Below, in pieces: positions 26,256-34,009 of a DNA stretch of 61,094 nt (position 1 is the stretch's first letter; each line of letters starts with the position of its first letter). The notes under the pieces are model-generated. The model saw only the letters and a list, made by a program, of their open reading frames with translations, did not search any database and had not been told where the DNA came from. Origin of the DNA: Akkermansiaceae bacterium UBA956 (GTDB taxonomy: Bacteria; Verrucomicrobiota; Verrucomicrobiia; Verrucomicrobiales; Akkermansiaceae); the NCBI GenBank assembly GCA_002293145.1, contig DBCO01000031.1:1-61094 (forward strand), written 5' to 3'. Both the position numbers and the translations under genes were made by a program.

Positions 26256-26666
26256 TTAGAACCAGCCTTTTTTGCCTTGGATGTAGAGGCGATCGAACTC
26301 TTCCTCAGACTTTGTCAAGTACATGATGCCTTCGATCAGGCCAATAATGGCGGTCACGATTGTAGGAATACCACAAAGCAAAAGGCCAGCTACGCCAGTA
26401 ACAGCCATGATGATGCCCTCTTTTTGGTAACCCAAAATGAACTTATGCACGCCATAGGCCCCCAACAGAATGCCCAAAATACCCGCGAGTAACTTCTTGT
26501 CTTTTGCATTGCTGTTCGACGCAACCGGCGCTGCAGGCGCAGGCGCAGAAGTCGGCACGGTTGGTGGCGTGTGCGCTTCAAAAGGAGCGCTTGGCACGGG
26601 TGGTGGCTCGTCATCAGGGGTGACTGCGGAATTGTTTTCTGGTTCTTGCGATTGTTCAGTGGACAT
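26256..26666 (-). CDS. TM2-domain membrane protein
   Basis: The 136-residue protein has a Pro/Ala-rich cytoplasmic N-terminus (about 55 residues) followed by a TM2 domain: KKLLAGILGILLGAYGVHKF, the family's GYxxH-like turn and LGYQKEGI, then a second membrane segment (GLLLCGIPTIVTAIIGLIEG) and a short charged tail (EEEFDRLYIQGKKGWF). TM2 proteins are small two-pass membrane proteins of unclear role. The divergent spermidine-synthase-like gene starts 49 bases away, so the two share a promoter region. Confidence 0.88.
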   Translation of the reverse strand: MSTEQSQEPENNSAVTPDDEPPPVPSAPFEAHTPPTVPTSAPAPAAPVASNSNAKDKKLLAGILGILLGAYGVHKFILGYQKEGIIMAVTGVAGLLLCGIPTIVTAIIGLIEGIMYLTKSEEEFDRLYIQGKKGWF

Positions 26667-26715
26667 GGCAAGCTCTTGCTACTAGACTTTTCCCGCTGCG
26701 GCAACCAGAAAATAC

Positions 26716-27399
26716 ATGAAACCACGAATCATTCTCGCTCATACCACCCTGCCTGATGGCGGCACCCTCGAACTCCATGAGCACGACGAACGCTTTTACC
26801 TCCACAGCCACGGCCAACAACTCGCTGGCACAGCCATGCGCTTCGCTGAGGATGAACTCGCAAAGCTCGGCACCCATCCCTTCCGCCCCGCCCGCCAGCC
26901 GAAAGTCTGGATCATGGGCCTTGGCCTCGGTGGCCTCACCCAATCTGTCTGCGCCGCACTTCCACAAAAAAAAGGTAATTTCACCGTTTTCGAACCCATC
27001 CGCGAACTCGTAACCTGGCAAAAAACGTTTTTTAAAGACAACAACGCCCTGCTCGATAGCCGCGTCAACGTCGTCCACGATCTCTCACCCTCCTCACTCG
27101 CCCGCGAGAGTGGCAGCATCCACGCCATCCTGCTCCAAGCTGATTCCTGCCCGCTCGAAAAAGGAAAAATACTCTTTGAAGATCGTCGCTGGCTTGGTGC
27201 CGCACGCGATGCCCTCCAAGCAGGCGGCATGCTCGGTATCACCTCCATTCGCAAAATCCCGGGCCTCTACATGCGACTGCGCAAAGCGGGATTTGATGTC
27301 TCTGAGCATCTCATCGAGGCTCAGACCAACTCCAAACGCCCGCGCCGATTCCCGCTTCTTCTTGCCCGCAAGCCCGCCGGTCAACACGAAGAAAGCTAA
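26716..27399 (+). CDS. Spermidine synthase-like methyltransferase-fold protein
   Basis: The 227-residue protein has a Rossmann-type core with the nucleotide-binding turn KVWIMGLGLGGLTQSV near residues 63-78 and the acidic residue ending the next strand (FTVFEP), as in spermidine synthases and related SAM-type proteins. It is shorter than true spermidine synthase (about 280 residues), and I do not see the full polyamine-site motif, so the activity is uncertain. A terminator hairpin follows about 30 bases after the stop. Confidence 0.7.
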   Translation: MKPRIILAHTTLPDGGTLELHEHDERFYLHSHGQQLAGTAMRFAEDELAKLGTHPFRPARQPKVWIMGLGLGGLTQSVCAALPQKKGNFTVFEPIRELVTWQKTFFKDNNALLDSRVNVVHDLSPSSLARESGSIHAILLQADSCPLEKGKILFEDRRWLGAARDALQAGGMLGITSIRKIPGLYMRLRKAGFDVSEHLIEAQTNSKRPRRFPLLLARKPAGQHEES

Positions 27400-27429
27400 T
27401 CCATTCAAAAATTTTTGAACAAACCTCGC

Positions 27430-27466
27430 AGCGGAACTCGTTATATCAGTTCCGCTGTATTTTTTT
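27430..27466 (+). terminator. Terminator after the spermidine synthase-like gene
   Basis: AGCGGAACT and AGTTCCGCT form a perfect nine-base stem around a nine-base loop, followed by a run of T residues. It lies immediately before the adaptor gene, so that cluster must have its own start of transcription or read through. Confidence 0.88.
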
Positions 27467-27476
27467 GCACTACATC

Positions 27477-28880
27477 ATGAAATCATCCGCCATTCTGCTT
27501 CTCAGCCTCTGCTCCGCCTTCGCGGACACCGCCAAAGTCACGCAAGAGACCTTCGCCATCCGCCCGACTCTCTCCGCCGCACTGCTTCCCATTGAGGTCA
27601 CACCATTGCAGATCGATGCCGAGCAATGGGCCACATTTACCGTTCTCGAAATCGCCCCGCACGGCAGCTTGGTCAAAAAAGATCAACAGCTCGTTCGCTT
27701 CGATGACCAAGACTTTCAGAAAAAACTACGCGACGCACGTTCCGCGGCCGAAGCTGGCAAGCTCAATTTTGCCAATGCTGAAGCCGATTTCATTTCCGCC
27801 GAGAAATACCATCCGATGCAACTCCAAAGCACCACAATGAAAGCTGAGGAAGCCGCCGAAGCTTGGGAGTATTTCCAAAAAACCCGCCGTGATGTCGTGA
27901 TTACCGAGGCTAATCTCAACTTGCGCCAGACTGAACTCCGCCTCGATTCTGAGCGCGAAGAACTGCATCAACTTGAAAAGATGTATAAAGCCGACGACCT
28001 CACCGAAAACACCGAGGAAATCATCCTCAAACGGCAACGCGAAAGCGTGAAATTCGCCGAAGTCGCTGTGGAGCATGCCAATTTGACCCATAAGCGCACC
28101 CTTGAGCTCACCATTCCTCGCGAAGCCATCGAGCTCGAACGCGCCGCCCAGGCCGCCGCCATTGCCCTCAAGGAAAATGAGCAAAACCTCCCACGCAACC
28201 TCGAAATCAAACGCCTCGCTCTCGAAGACGCCCGCGTCACCGCTAAGCGCACCGCTGACGACCTCGCCAAGCTCGAAGCCGAAAAAGGCCTATTCGCTCT
28301 CAAAGCACCCGCCGATGGCTACTTCTACTACGGCAATATCCAAGACGGTCGCTGGAGCACCGGCGACCCCGCCAAAGCGATTCAAGTCAATGCTGCCATC
28401 GCCCCCAAACGCACCTTTGCCGTGCTCGTTCCTAGCAATGCCCAGCTCGCTCTCGAAACCACCGTTGAAGAGTCCGTCATGCGTCAACTCAAGCCCGAGC
28501 AAAAAGGCTTTGCGACCCTCACCGGTGCCGCAGAAACATCCTTTCCCGTCACCATCAGCGCCGTTTCCGCTACTCCGAACATTGACAACCGCTACCGCGT
28601 AACTTTGACCGGCACTTTCCCCGCAGACCTGCCTGTCGTTGCCGGCATGGGAGCCTCCGCACAAATCACCGCTTACGAAAAAGAAAACGCTCTGACCATT
28701 CCCGCTAAAGCACTGCACAGCGATAACAAAGGCGGTTGGGAAGTAGAAATTTCCGAAGGCGAAGGCGATGCCAAGAAAACCAAACGCATTCCTGTGACCC
28801 GCGGCAAGAGCTCCGGTGACAAGGTCGAAATCCTCTCCGGCCTCACCAAAGATCAGGTCATCATCACGCCCGGCGCATGA
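27477..28880 (+). CDS. Periplasmic membrane-fusion (HlyD-like) adaptor protein
   Basis: Membrane-fusion proteins bridge inner-membrane transporters and outer-membrane channels. This protein of about 467 residues has a signal peptide (MKSSAILLLSLCSAFA), a lipoyl-like half-domain (VLEIAPHGSLVKKDQQLVRF), a long alpha-helical hairpin with coiled-coil composition (about residues 75-265), the second lipoyl half (LFALKAPADGYFYYGNI) and C-terminal beta domains (ALTIPAKALHSDNKGGWEVEI). It lacks a membrane anchor. No permease or ATPase gene is adjacent. Its stop overlaps the ATG of the next gene by four bases, so the adaptor and toroid protein are tightly coupled. I start at the ATG after an open frame beginning with TTG. 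Confidence 0.82.
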   Translation: MKSSAILLLSLCSAFADTAKVTQETFAIRPTLSAALLPIEVTPLQIDAEQWATFTVLEIAPHGSLVKKDQQLVRFDDQDFQKKLRDARSAAEAGKLNFANAEADFISAEKYHPMQLQSTTMKAEEAAEAWEYFQKTRRDVVITEANLNLRQTELRLDSEREELHQLEKMYKADDLTENTEEIILKRQRESVKFAEVAVEHANLTHKRTLELTIPREAIELERAAQAAAIALKENEQNLPRNLEIKRLALEDARVTAKRTADDLAKLEAEKGLFALKAPADGYFYYGNIQDGRWSTGDPAKAIQVNAAIAPKRTFAVLVPSNAQLALETTVEESVMRQLKPEQKGFATLTGAAETSFPVTISAVSATPNIDNRYRVTLTGTFPADLPVVAGMGASAQITAYEKENALTIPAKALHSDNKGGWEVEISEGEGDAKKTKRIPVTRGKSSGDKVEILSGLTKDQVIITPGA

Positions 28881-30130
28881 AACATTTTTCCGCCAACCTT
28901 GTGAACCGGCAGCGCTCCCTCAGCCTCGCACTCGCCCTGATCTGCGGCACCTTTACCAGCGCTCAAGACAAGTCCGCGCCTGAAGAAAAACCTGCCGCGC
29001 CAGCTCCCGGTAAAGCCGGCGTTGACACCCGCATCCTCATTCCCGAGGATCAAGTCAGCCGTGCCGCTGTCGAAGCTGCCATCACCAAGGGCGTGGACTA
29101 TCTCGTCGCCAAGCAAAATCCCGATGGTTCCTTTGGCGGAGCCACTCGCACCAAGGGACTCAACATCTACGCACCCTTGCCCGGCGCGCACGATGCCTTC
29201 CTCGCCGGTGCCAGCGGCCTCGCGCTTGCTGGCCTCGTCGATGCCCAAGACACACGCCCCGCCATCAAAGACTGTATCTCCAAGGCCGAAAAATGGGCCT
29301 TTCAAACGCTGCCCAACCTGCGCCGTGCCGACATGACCACCACCTACAATGCCTGGGGTCACGCTTACGGCCTGCGCGCCATCACCCGCCTCTACAAAAG
29401 CGCCGAGGGCGATGAGGCCCGCCGCTCATCGCTGAAAAATCTCGCCCAACAACAAATTGATCTCGCCAATCGCTACGAAGATCTCAACGGCGGCTGGGGC
29501 TACCTCGATGTCTATGACGACATTCGCACCCAGAAACCCAGCGGCATCACCACGTCGTTCACCTCCGCCACTGTGATCCTCGCCATGCACGAGGCCCGCG
29601 AGACCATGGGCGTGGAACTCGATCAAAAAATTCTCACCTCCACACTCGCCTCGATCCGCCTCCAGCAGTTCCCCGATTTCACCTACGCCTATTCGCACGG
29701 ACATCACCTCGCACCTCAAGTCGAAATCAACCGCCGCAATGGTTCCCTCGCCCGCTCCCAGGCCTGCAACGCCGCATTGCGCGCCTTCGATGATCCAAAG
29801 ATGACTGATGCCGTGCTTTCCACTTGGGGTGACAATTTCATCGAATTCGAGCCATGGCTCGACTACGGCCGCAAAAAACCAGTCCCTCACGAATCGACCT
29901 TCAAGATTTCCGGCTACTTCTACTACTACGGCATCTATTATTTCACCGTCTCTGCCGAGAATTTGCCCAAAGAAAAACAACGTGATCTTGCCAAAAAACT
30001 GGCACGCATCATCCTCACCCGCCAAGAAAAAGACGGCTCATGGTGGGACTATCCGCTCTACGACTACCACCAGCCCTACGGCACCGGCTACGCCCTCATG
30101 GCCCTCAAATGGTGCCGCGCAAATATGTAA
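28877..30130 (+). CDS. Secreted alpha/alpha-toroid (prenyltransferase/squalene-oxidase repeat) protein
   Basis: The 417-residue protein has a signal peptide (about residues 1-29, ending in a GTFTSAQ-type cleavage site), a short Pro/Ala-rich spacer, and a toroid domain with repeats such as YLVAKQNPDGSFGG, LNGGWGYLDVYDD and ILTRQEKDGSWWDY. Like the toroid at 19725-21221 it lacks the acidic DxDD motif, so it is probably not a terpene cyclase. The four-base overlap with the adaptor gene and the close sulfatase gene downstream suggest a shared extracellular function. Its substrate is unknown. Confidence 0.82.
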   Translation: MKHFSANLVNRQRSLSLALALICGTFTSAQDKSAPEEKPAAPAPGKAGVDTRILIPEDQVSRAAVEAAITKGVDYLVAKQNPDGSFGGATRTKGLNIYAPLPGAHDAFLAGASGLALAGLVDAQDTRPAIKDCISKAEKWAFQTLPNLRRADMTTTYNAWGHAYGLRAITRLYKSAEGDEARRSSLKNLAQQQIDLANRYEDLNGGWGYLDVYDDIRTQKPSGITTSFTSATVILAMHEARETMGVELDQKILTSTLASIRLQQFPDFTYAYSHGHHLAPQVEINRRNGSLARSQACNAALRAFDDPKMTDAVLSTWGDNFIEFEPWLDYGRKKPVPHESTFKISGYFYYYGIYYFTVSAENLPKEKQRDLAKKLARIILTRQEKDGSWWDYPLYDYHQPYGTGYALMALKWCRANM

Positions 30131-30163
30131 CACCGTGGCGGCGGCATCCTAGCGCCCAGCACC

Positions 30164-31651
30164 ATGAAAATGATCCGCGCACTCCTCATATCCTGCTTAC
30201 TTGTTACTCCCACACTTTCCGCAGAGCGACCTAACATTTTATTCATCGCCATCGATGACCAAAACGACTGGATCGGCCACCTCGGCGGGCACCCGATGGC
30301 CAAGACGCCCCACATCGACAAGCTCGCCGAACGCGGTACCAGCTTTCTCAATGCTCATTGCCAATCCCCACTGTGCAATCCCTCACGCACCAGCTTACTG
30401 CTTGGCCTGCGCCCCACGACCACCGGCATCTACGGACTCGCTCCGTGGTTTCGCACGCTTCCTGCCTACCGCGATCACGTCACGCTACCGCAATATTTTG
30501 CCAGCAACGGCTACCTCACTGCAGCTACCGGAAAAATCTATCACCTCGGCACCGGCGGCCCAAACGCTCCCCATGCGCCGCGCGAATTCGAGCGCATCGC
30601 CAAGCTCGGCGGCGTCGGCACAGTTCCCCTCAAAAAGATCATCCCCGCCACCCCCATGGGCAATCATCCCGCCATGGATTGGGGCGTCTGGCCGCTTGAT
30701 AATGACGACACCGGCAAAGGCGACTACAAGGTTGCCTCGTGGACCATCGAGCAAATCAAGAGCGCACCAAAAGACCAACCTTTTTTCATCGCTGCCGGAT
30801 TTTTCCTGCCTCACGTGCCCTGCTACGCCACGCAAAAATGGTTCGATCTCTACCCTGATGACGACAGCATTTTGCCCAAGATCCTTGAAAACGATCGCGA
30901 AGACACTCCGCGCTTTTCGTGGTATCTCCACTGGAGCCTGCCCGAGCCACGACTCAAGTGGATCAAAGAAAACAACCAGTGGCGCAACCTCGTCCGCAGC
31001 TACTTGGCATGCACCAGTTTTGTCGATGCCCAAGTCGGCCGACTGCTCACCACGCTCGATGAAGCAGGCGTCGCCGACAACACCATCGTCGTGCTCTGGG
31101 GCGATCACGGTTGGCATCTCGGCGAAAAAGGCATCACTGGCAAAAATACCCTTTGGGATCGCGGCACCAAGGTGCCACTCATCATCGCTGGCCCTGGAGT
31201 GAAAGGCGGCCAACGCTGCATGCAGCCTGCCGAATTGCTCGACATCTATCCGACCTTGATCGAACTCACAGGCTTGCCCAAACGCGACTTGTTAGAAGGC
31301 ATAAGTCTCGCCCCCCAACTGCGCGATGCCAGCACCAAACGCACACGCCCTGCCATCACCAGCCACAACCAAGGCAACCACGGCATCCGCAGCGAAAAGT
31401 GGCGCTACATCCGCTACGCCGATGGCAGCGAAGAGCTCTACGACATGATCAAAGATCCCAACGAATGGCAAAACGTCGCCTCATTTCCCGAACATGCCAC
31501 CATCATCGCCGAGCACAAACAATGGCTACCCAAAGTCGATGTCCCTCCAGCCCCCCAAAGCGCCAACCGCATCCTCACTTACGACAAAGCCAAAAATCAA
31601 GCCACCTGGGAAGGCAAAGCCATCCCAGCCAAAACCCCGATTCCAGAGTGA
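30164..31651 (+). CDS. Secreted sulfatase (iduronate-2-sulfatase-like)
   Basis: The 495-residue enzyme has a signal peptide (MKMIRALLISCLLVTPTLSA) and the sulfatase signature CNPSRTSLLLG, whose Cys71 should be converted to the catalytic formylglycine by a separate maturase. The metal-site segment RPNILFIAIDDQND and later conserved parts (DAQVGRLLTTLDEAG, VVLWGDHGWHLGEKG) fit the arylsulfatase/iduronate-sulfatase type. It would remove sulfate from polysaccharides, a common role in marine Verrucomicrobiota. It starts 33 bases after the toroid gene. The sulfated substrate is not evident. Confidence 0.93.
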   Translation: MKMIRALLISCLLVTPTLSAERPNILFIAIDDQNDWIGHLGGHPMAKTPHIDKLAERGTSFLNAHCQSPLCNPSRTSLLLGLRPTTTGIYGLAPWFRTLPAYRDHVTLPQYFASNGYLTAATGKIYHLGTGGPNAPHAPREFERIAKLGGVGTVPLKKIIPATPMGNHPAMDWGVWPLDNDDTGKGDYKVASWTIEQIKSAPKDQPFFIAAGFFLPHVPCYATQKWFDLYPDDDSILPKILENDREDTPRFSWYLHWSLPEPRLKWIKENNQWRNLVRSYLACTSFVDAQVGRLLTTLDEAGVADNTIVVLWGDHGWHLGEKGITGKNTLWDRGTKVPLIIAGPGVKGGQRCMQPAELLDIYPTLIELTGLPKRDLLEGISLAPQLRDASTKRTRPAITSHNQGNHGIRSEKWRYIRYADGSEELYDMIKDPNEWQNVASFPEHATIIAEHKQWLPKVDVPPAPQSANRILTYDKAKNQATWEGKAIPAKTPIPE

Positions 31652-31692
31652 TTATACCCTGATGATTTACGAATAGTTGAAGCGAATCGATC

Positions 31693-31818
31693 TCAAGTCG
31701 CGCGATGCGGTAACAGCAGAGGGGCTAAGATGAAAAAGTATAATCCAATACTGGCCATGCCTGCAATCAATCCCACCAGCAAAGTAAGAAGCGTGCCTTG
31801 GCGGCGGTGAAACCACCC
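31693..31818 (-). pseudogene. 3' fragment of a small membrane protein
   Basis: On the minus strand the codons read WFHRRQGTLLTLLVGLIAGM, then ASIGLYFFILAPLLLPHRAT and a TGA. The hydrophobic core followed by a short polar end looks like a real membrane segment. A stop codon two codons before the TGG and no start codon indicate that the 5' part has been lost. The break lies close to the start of the 21-bp array. Confidence 0.4.
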
Positions 31819-31884
31819 TAGCTAGCGAGAAAACTTTGACCAACACATCACAAGCCGCTGCACTTCACATTCCATCCCCCCCTG

Positions 31885-32095
31885 TGCCACGTCGATCTCC
31901 GCTACTGGACACATCTCCCCCGCCTTCCGCCACATCGATCTCCGCTACTTGTTACATCACCGCCGACTTTTGTCACATCGCCCTGCGTACTGGACACAAT
32001 GCCATCGCCTTACGTCACATTGCCCTCCGCTATTGGACACATCGTCCCCGTCTTCCGTCACATCCATAACCACTGCTGACAGATTGCCACATCGC
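31885..32095. repeat. Tandem array of about ten imperfect 21-bp repeats
   Basis: Repeating units of 21-22 bases follow the pattern CCGCTACTGGACACATCNCCC, with recognisable cores CCGCTACTGGACACATC, CCGCCTTCCGCCACATC and CCGACTTTTGTCACATC. I count about ten units; the last is degenerate. Unit length is two helical turns. The CACATC core appears in nearly every unit. This could be a minisatellite, a protein-binding array, or the multiple-end repeats of a lost transposable element. Confidence 0.6.
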
Positions 32096-32212
32096 ATAAT
32101 AATACTTTCCTAGCAGAAAATGATCAAACTCCCATATTGCCAAAATGCACCCACTATGCTATGCCTAGCCATGAGATAGAATCAAAAAAACACTCTATCC
32201 CTCCCAAACAAT

Positions 32213-32470
32213 ATGAAAGACAAAGATTATTCCGTTATTGAAGCACTCGGACGCATCAACCGCTTTGCGATCAGCCATCTTGCCGCCTTCCCCGCAGGCA
32301 GCCAAGCCCTCACCGACTTCGCCCGCGCCAGCGAAATCGTCACCGAACTCATTCCATCAGACTCCCAGCCCGGCCTACCAGCCAGCCCCGCAACTGCTGC
32401 GCGCAATCATCTCTTTGATGAGGTATGGGAAGATCTACTTGCCATCGCCGATACCGCCCGCTCCAACTGA
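32213..32470 (+). CDS. Hypothetical protein, possibly truncated
   Basis: This 85-residue frame starts with MKDKDYSVIEALGRINRFAI and has helical, Ala-rich composition resembling an N-terminal region of small hypothetical proteins I have seen in related genomes, but I cannot give a function. It stops at TGA 32468-32470. A second coding-like piece in a different frame begins almost immediately after it, suggesting two remnants side by side. Confidence 0.45.
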   Translation: MKDKDYSVIEALGRINRFAISHLAAFPAGSQALTDFARASEIVTELIPSDSQPGLPASPATAARNHLFDEVWEDLLAIADTARSN

Positions 32471-32471
32471 T

Positions 32472-32789
32472 AGCAAAAGAGACTTTCCTTGGTTTATTGA
32501 TGTGGCCATGGATGGGCACGATTTAATTGTCAAAGAAGCAACCACTAGAGAAAAACATTCCTACAACATTGCCCCAACAGATGGCTACCAAAAGTCTTAC
32601 CACTTTGAGTCATCCAAAGACCCTGATGCGTGGAAAGATGGAATTGAGAACGAGTTTTTTTTCATCACCAAGGCTGGTCATTACGCAAAAATTACTGTAA
32701 CTTTAAGAGCATCCAGCGACCCCATGGATGACTTCGATTGCCGCATCACCCTAAAAGTGAATCGTAATGGCGGAAGAATCTTCGAGTAA
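32472..32789 (+). pseudogene. C-terminal coding fragment of a lost gene
   Basis: Frame +3 here reads RDFPWFIDVAMDGHDLIVKE then ATTREKHSYNIAP and ends in LKVNRNGGRIFE, with protein-like composition, beta-forming and no ATG in its first part. It appears to be the C-terminal portion of an exported beta-rich protein whose 5' part has gone. The longer frame starting at 32238 is the shadow of the preceding hypothetical gene. It may be a decayed gene rather than a working one. Confidence 0.4.
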
Positions 32790-32830
32790 TGAATAATTTT
32801 ATATTTCAATCCTATGGCGCTATTTTTGAA

Positions 32831-32920
32831 GCGTCGCGTTGCGACGCGTGATGTGGTTTTTGCGGGGACGGATCCCACGATTGAAATCGTGGGCTCAAGG
32901 TTGAGTCGTCGCGTTGCGAC
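32831..32920. repeat. REP-like cluster of three hairpins
   Basis: Three near-perfect palindromes lie within 90 bases: GCGTCGC-GTT-GCGACGC at 32831-32847, CCCACGAT-TGAA-ATCGTGGG at 32874-32893, and GTCGC-GTT-GCGAC at 32908-32920. The outer two share the TCGCGTTGCGA core. The arrangement resembles repetitive extragenic palindromes moved by RAYT transposases in various bacterial groups. No RAYT gene is in this window, so the element is presumably mobilised in trans. Confidence 0.65.
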
Positions 32921-33075
32921 AGGGGAGGTGGGAGAATGGGGTCGGTTGTTGCTTGGAAACGAGCAGGCCTCAAGAAATATGTGATTTGCGAAATACACCA
33001 TAAACTACCGCACCGAGGCGGTCATCCGGTTTTTGCAACGCTAGCAAGTTAGGGTAATCGCAGAATCTGAAAGCT

Positions 33076-33189
33076 ATGCAGCCCCCTGTGAAAGAATCAT
33101 CATCAACATCTTCATTTTGGTGGCAATTTGGCATGGTTATTCTCTTTTTGACTGGACTTGGGTGGTATATCAAGCGACGTCGTATATGA
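33076..33189 (+). CDS. Small single-pass membrane protein (37 residues)
   Basis: The frame reads MQPPVKESSSTSSFWWQFGM then VILFLTGLGWYIKRRRI: a short Ser-rich N-terminus, one membrane helix and a basic KRRR C-terminal end. The layout resembles small integral membrane proteins, and superficially the C-terminal tail of exosortase substrates (membrane helix plus arginine cluster), but the PEP-type motif is missing. An in-frame TAA lies seven codons upstream, so this is not part of a larger frame. No strong ribosome-binding site is present. It ends 40 bases before the stop of the CPBP protease gene on the other strand. Confidence 0.4.
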   Translation: MQPPVKESSSTSSFWWQFGMVILFLTGLGWYIKRRRI

Positions 33190-33228
33190 AAACAATCTCG
33201 CGCGTTACTATCTAACGAAAAAATCCCG

Positions 33229-34005
33229 TTACCACAAACCATACTTCCCATAAGCCATGATGTAGCAACCCATGAGGAAATTGGCGGTGGCGTGCATGAT
33301 GACGCAGGCACCGAGGTTTTTGCTACGCAAATACAGGAGATAGGTCAGAAGACCGTAGCAGATCGCTCCGGCATAATCGACAGGCGCGTGGGCGAAGGTG
33401 AAGGCCAGCGTGGTGACCAGCATGATTTTGGTGCTATGCACGCCAAAGGCCAGCTTCCAGTAGCTGCCTTCCATTTTGTGCACAAAGCGCGAAAGAAAGC
33501 TGCGCCAGAAAATTTCTTCAACCATTGCCACCACAACCGCCGCTCGCAAAAAGCGCATGACCAGAGAAAAGAAATACGCCGCAGGATGCTCTAGCTCATG
33601 ATGATTGAAACCGTCTTTTCGCTCCGCCACACCAAACCATTTCATCAAGCCTGTGGTTTCGCCTTCCAGCTTCCAGTGATCATACAAAGTCGTCGGCAAA
33701 AGCCACAGACCAATGCCGACCGCACCAAAAACCACGGCAATCAAGGACCACTTGAGGTTCCAGTGAAATTCATAGAATCGCCAGTGGCGGATGAGATAGC
33801 CAAGGCAGACCAAGGTTTGCAACGGATAGATCCATTGGTTGGGCCAGCGGCGCCACCACGGTGCTGCGGGATGATTCCACTCAATGAGTTCTCCACCAAA
33901 CTGAGAAAGCAGCAAGAACCCCATGAACAACACATAGGGCATCACCTGCGCGCGAACCCAGAGGCTGGATTCTTGCACGCGCAGTTGATCGGCGCTGCTT
34001 GACAT
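33229..34005 (-). CDS. CPBP-family intramembrane protease (exosortase-associated type)
   Basis: The 258-residue protein has about six or seven membrane segments and the CPBP/CAAX-protease motifs: EEIFWRSFL near residues 166-174, the His motif FAHAPVDY, and HATANF near the C-terminus. CPBP proteases cleave substrates within membranes; this variant resembles a subgroup found with exosortase/PEP-CTERM systems. It is the last gene of a minus-strand run and starts four bases after the aminotransferase stop. An exosortase/EpsI pair lies 14 kb away. Confidence 0.83.
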   Translation of the reverse strand: MSSSADQLRVQESSLWVRAQVMPYVLFMGFLLLSQFGGELIEWNHPAAPWWRRWPNQWIYPLQTLVCLGYLIRHWRFYEFHWNLKWSLIAVVFGAVGIGLWLLPTTLYDHWKLEGETTGLMKWFGVAERKDGFNHHELEHPAAYFFSLVMRFLRAAVVVAMVEEIFWRSFLSRFVHKMEGSYWKLAFGVHSTKIMLVTTLAFTFAHAPVDYAGAICYGLLTYLLYLRSKNLGACVIMHATANFLMGCYIMAYGKYGLW

Positions 34006-34009
34006 TCTG

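Larger units (their letters stand above)
31652..32212. other. Degraded, repeat-rich intergenic stretch
   Basis: No intact gene is seen. The left part contains the orphan minus-strand membrane-protein fragment (31693-31818); the right part (31885-32095) is a tandem array of imperfect 21-bp repeats. The frame at 31836-32069 spans the array and reads as heptapeptide repeats, but has no protein-like character. Confidence 0.5.

Noticed and set aside
31885..32095. CRISPR array
   Set aside because: The units are contiguous 21-bp imperfect repeats with no unique spacers between them, and no cas gene is near.
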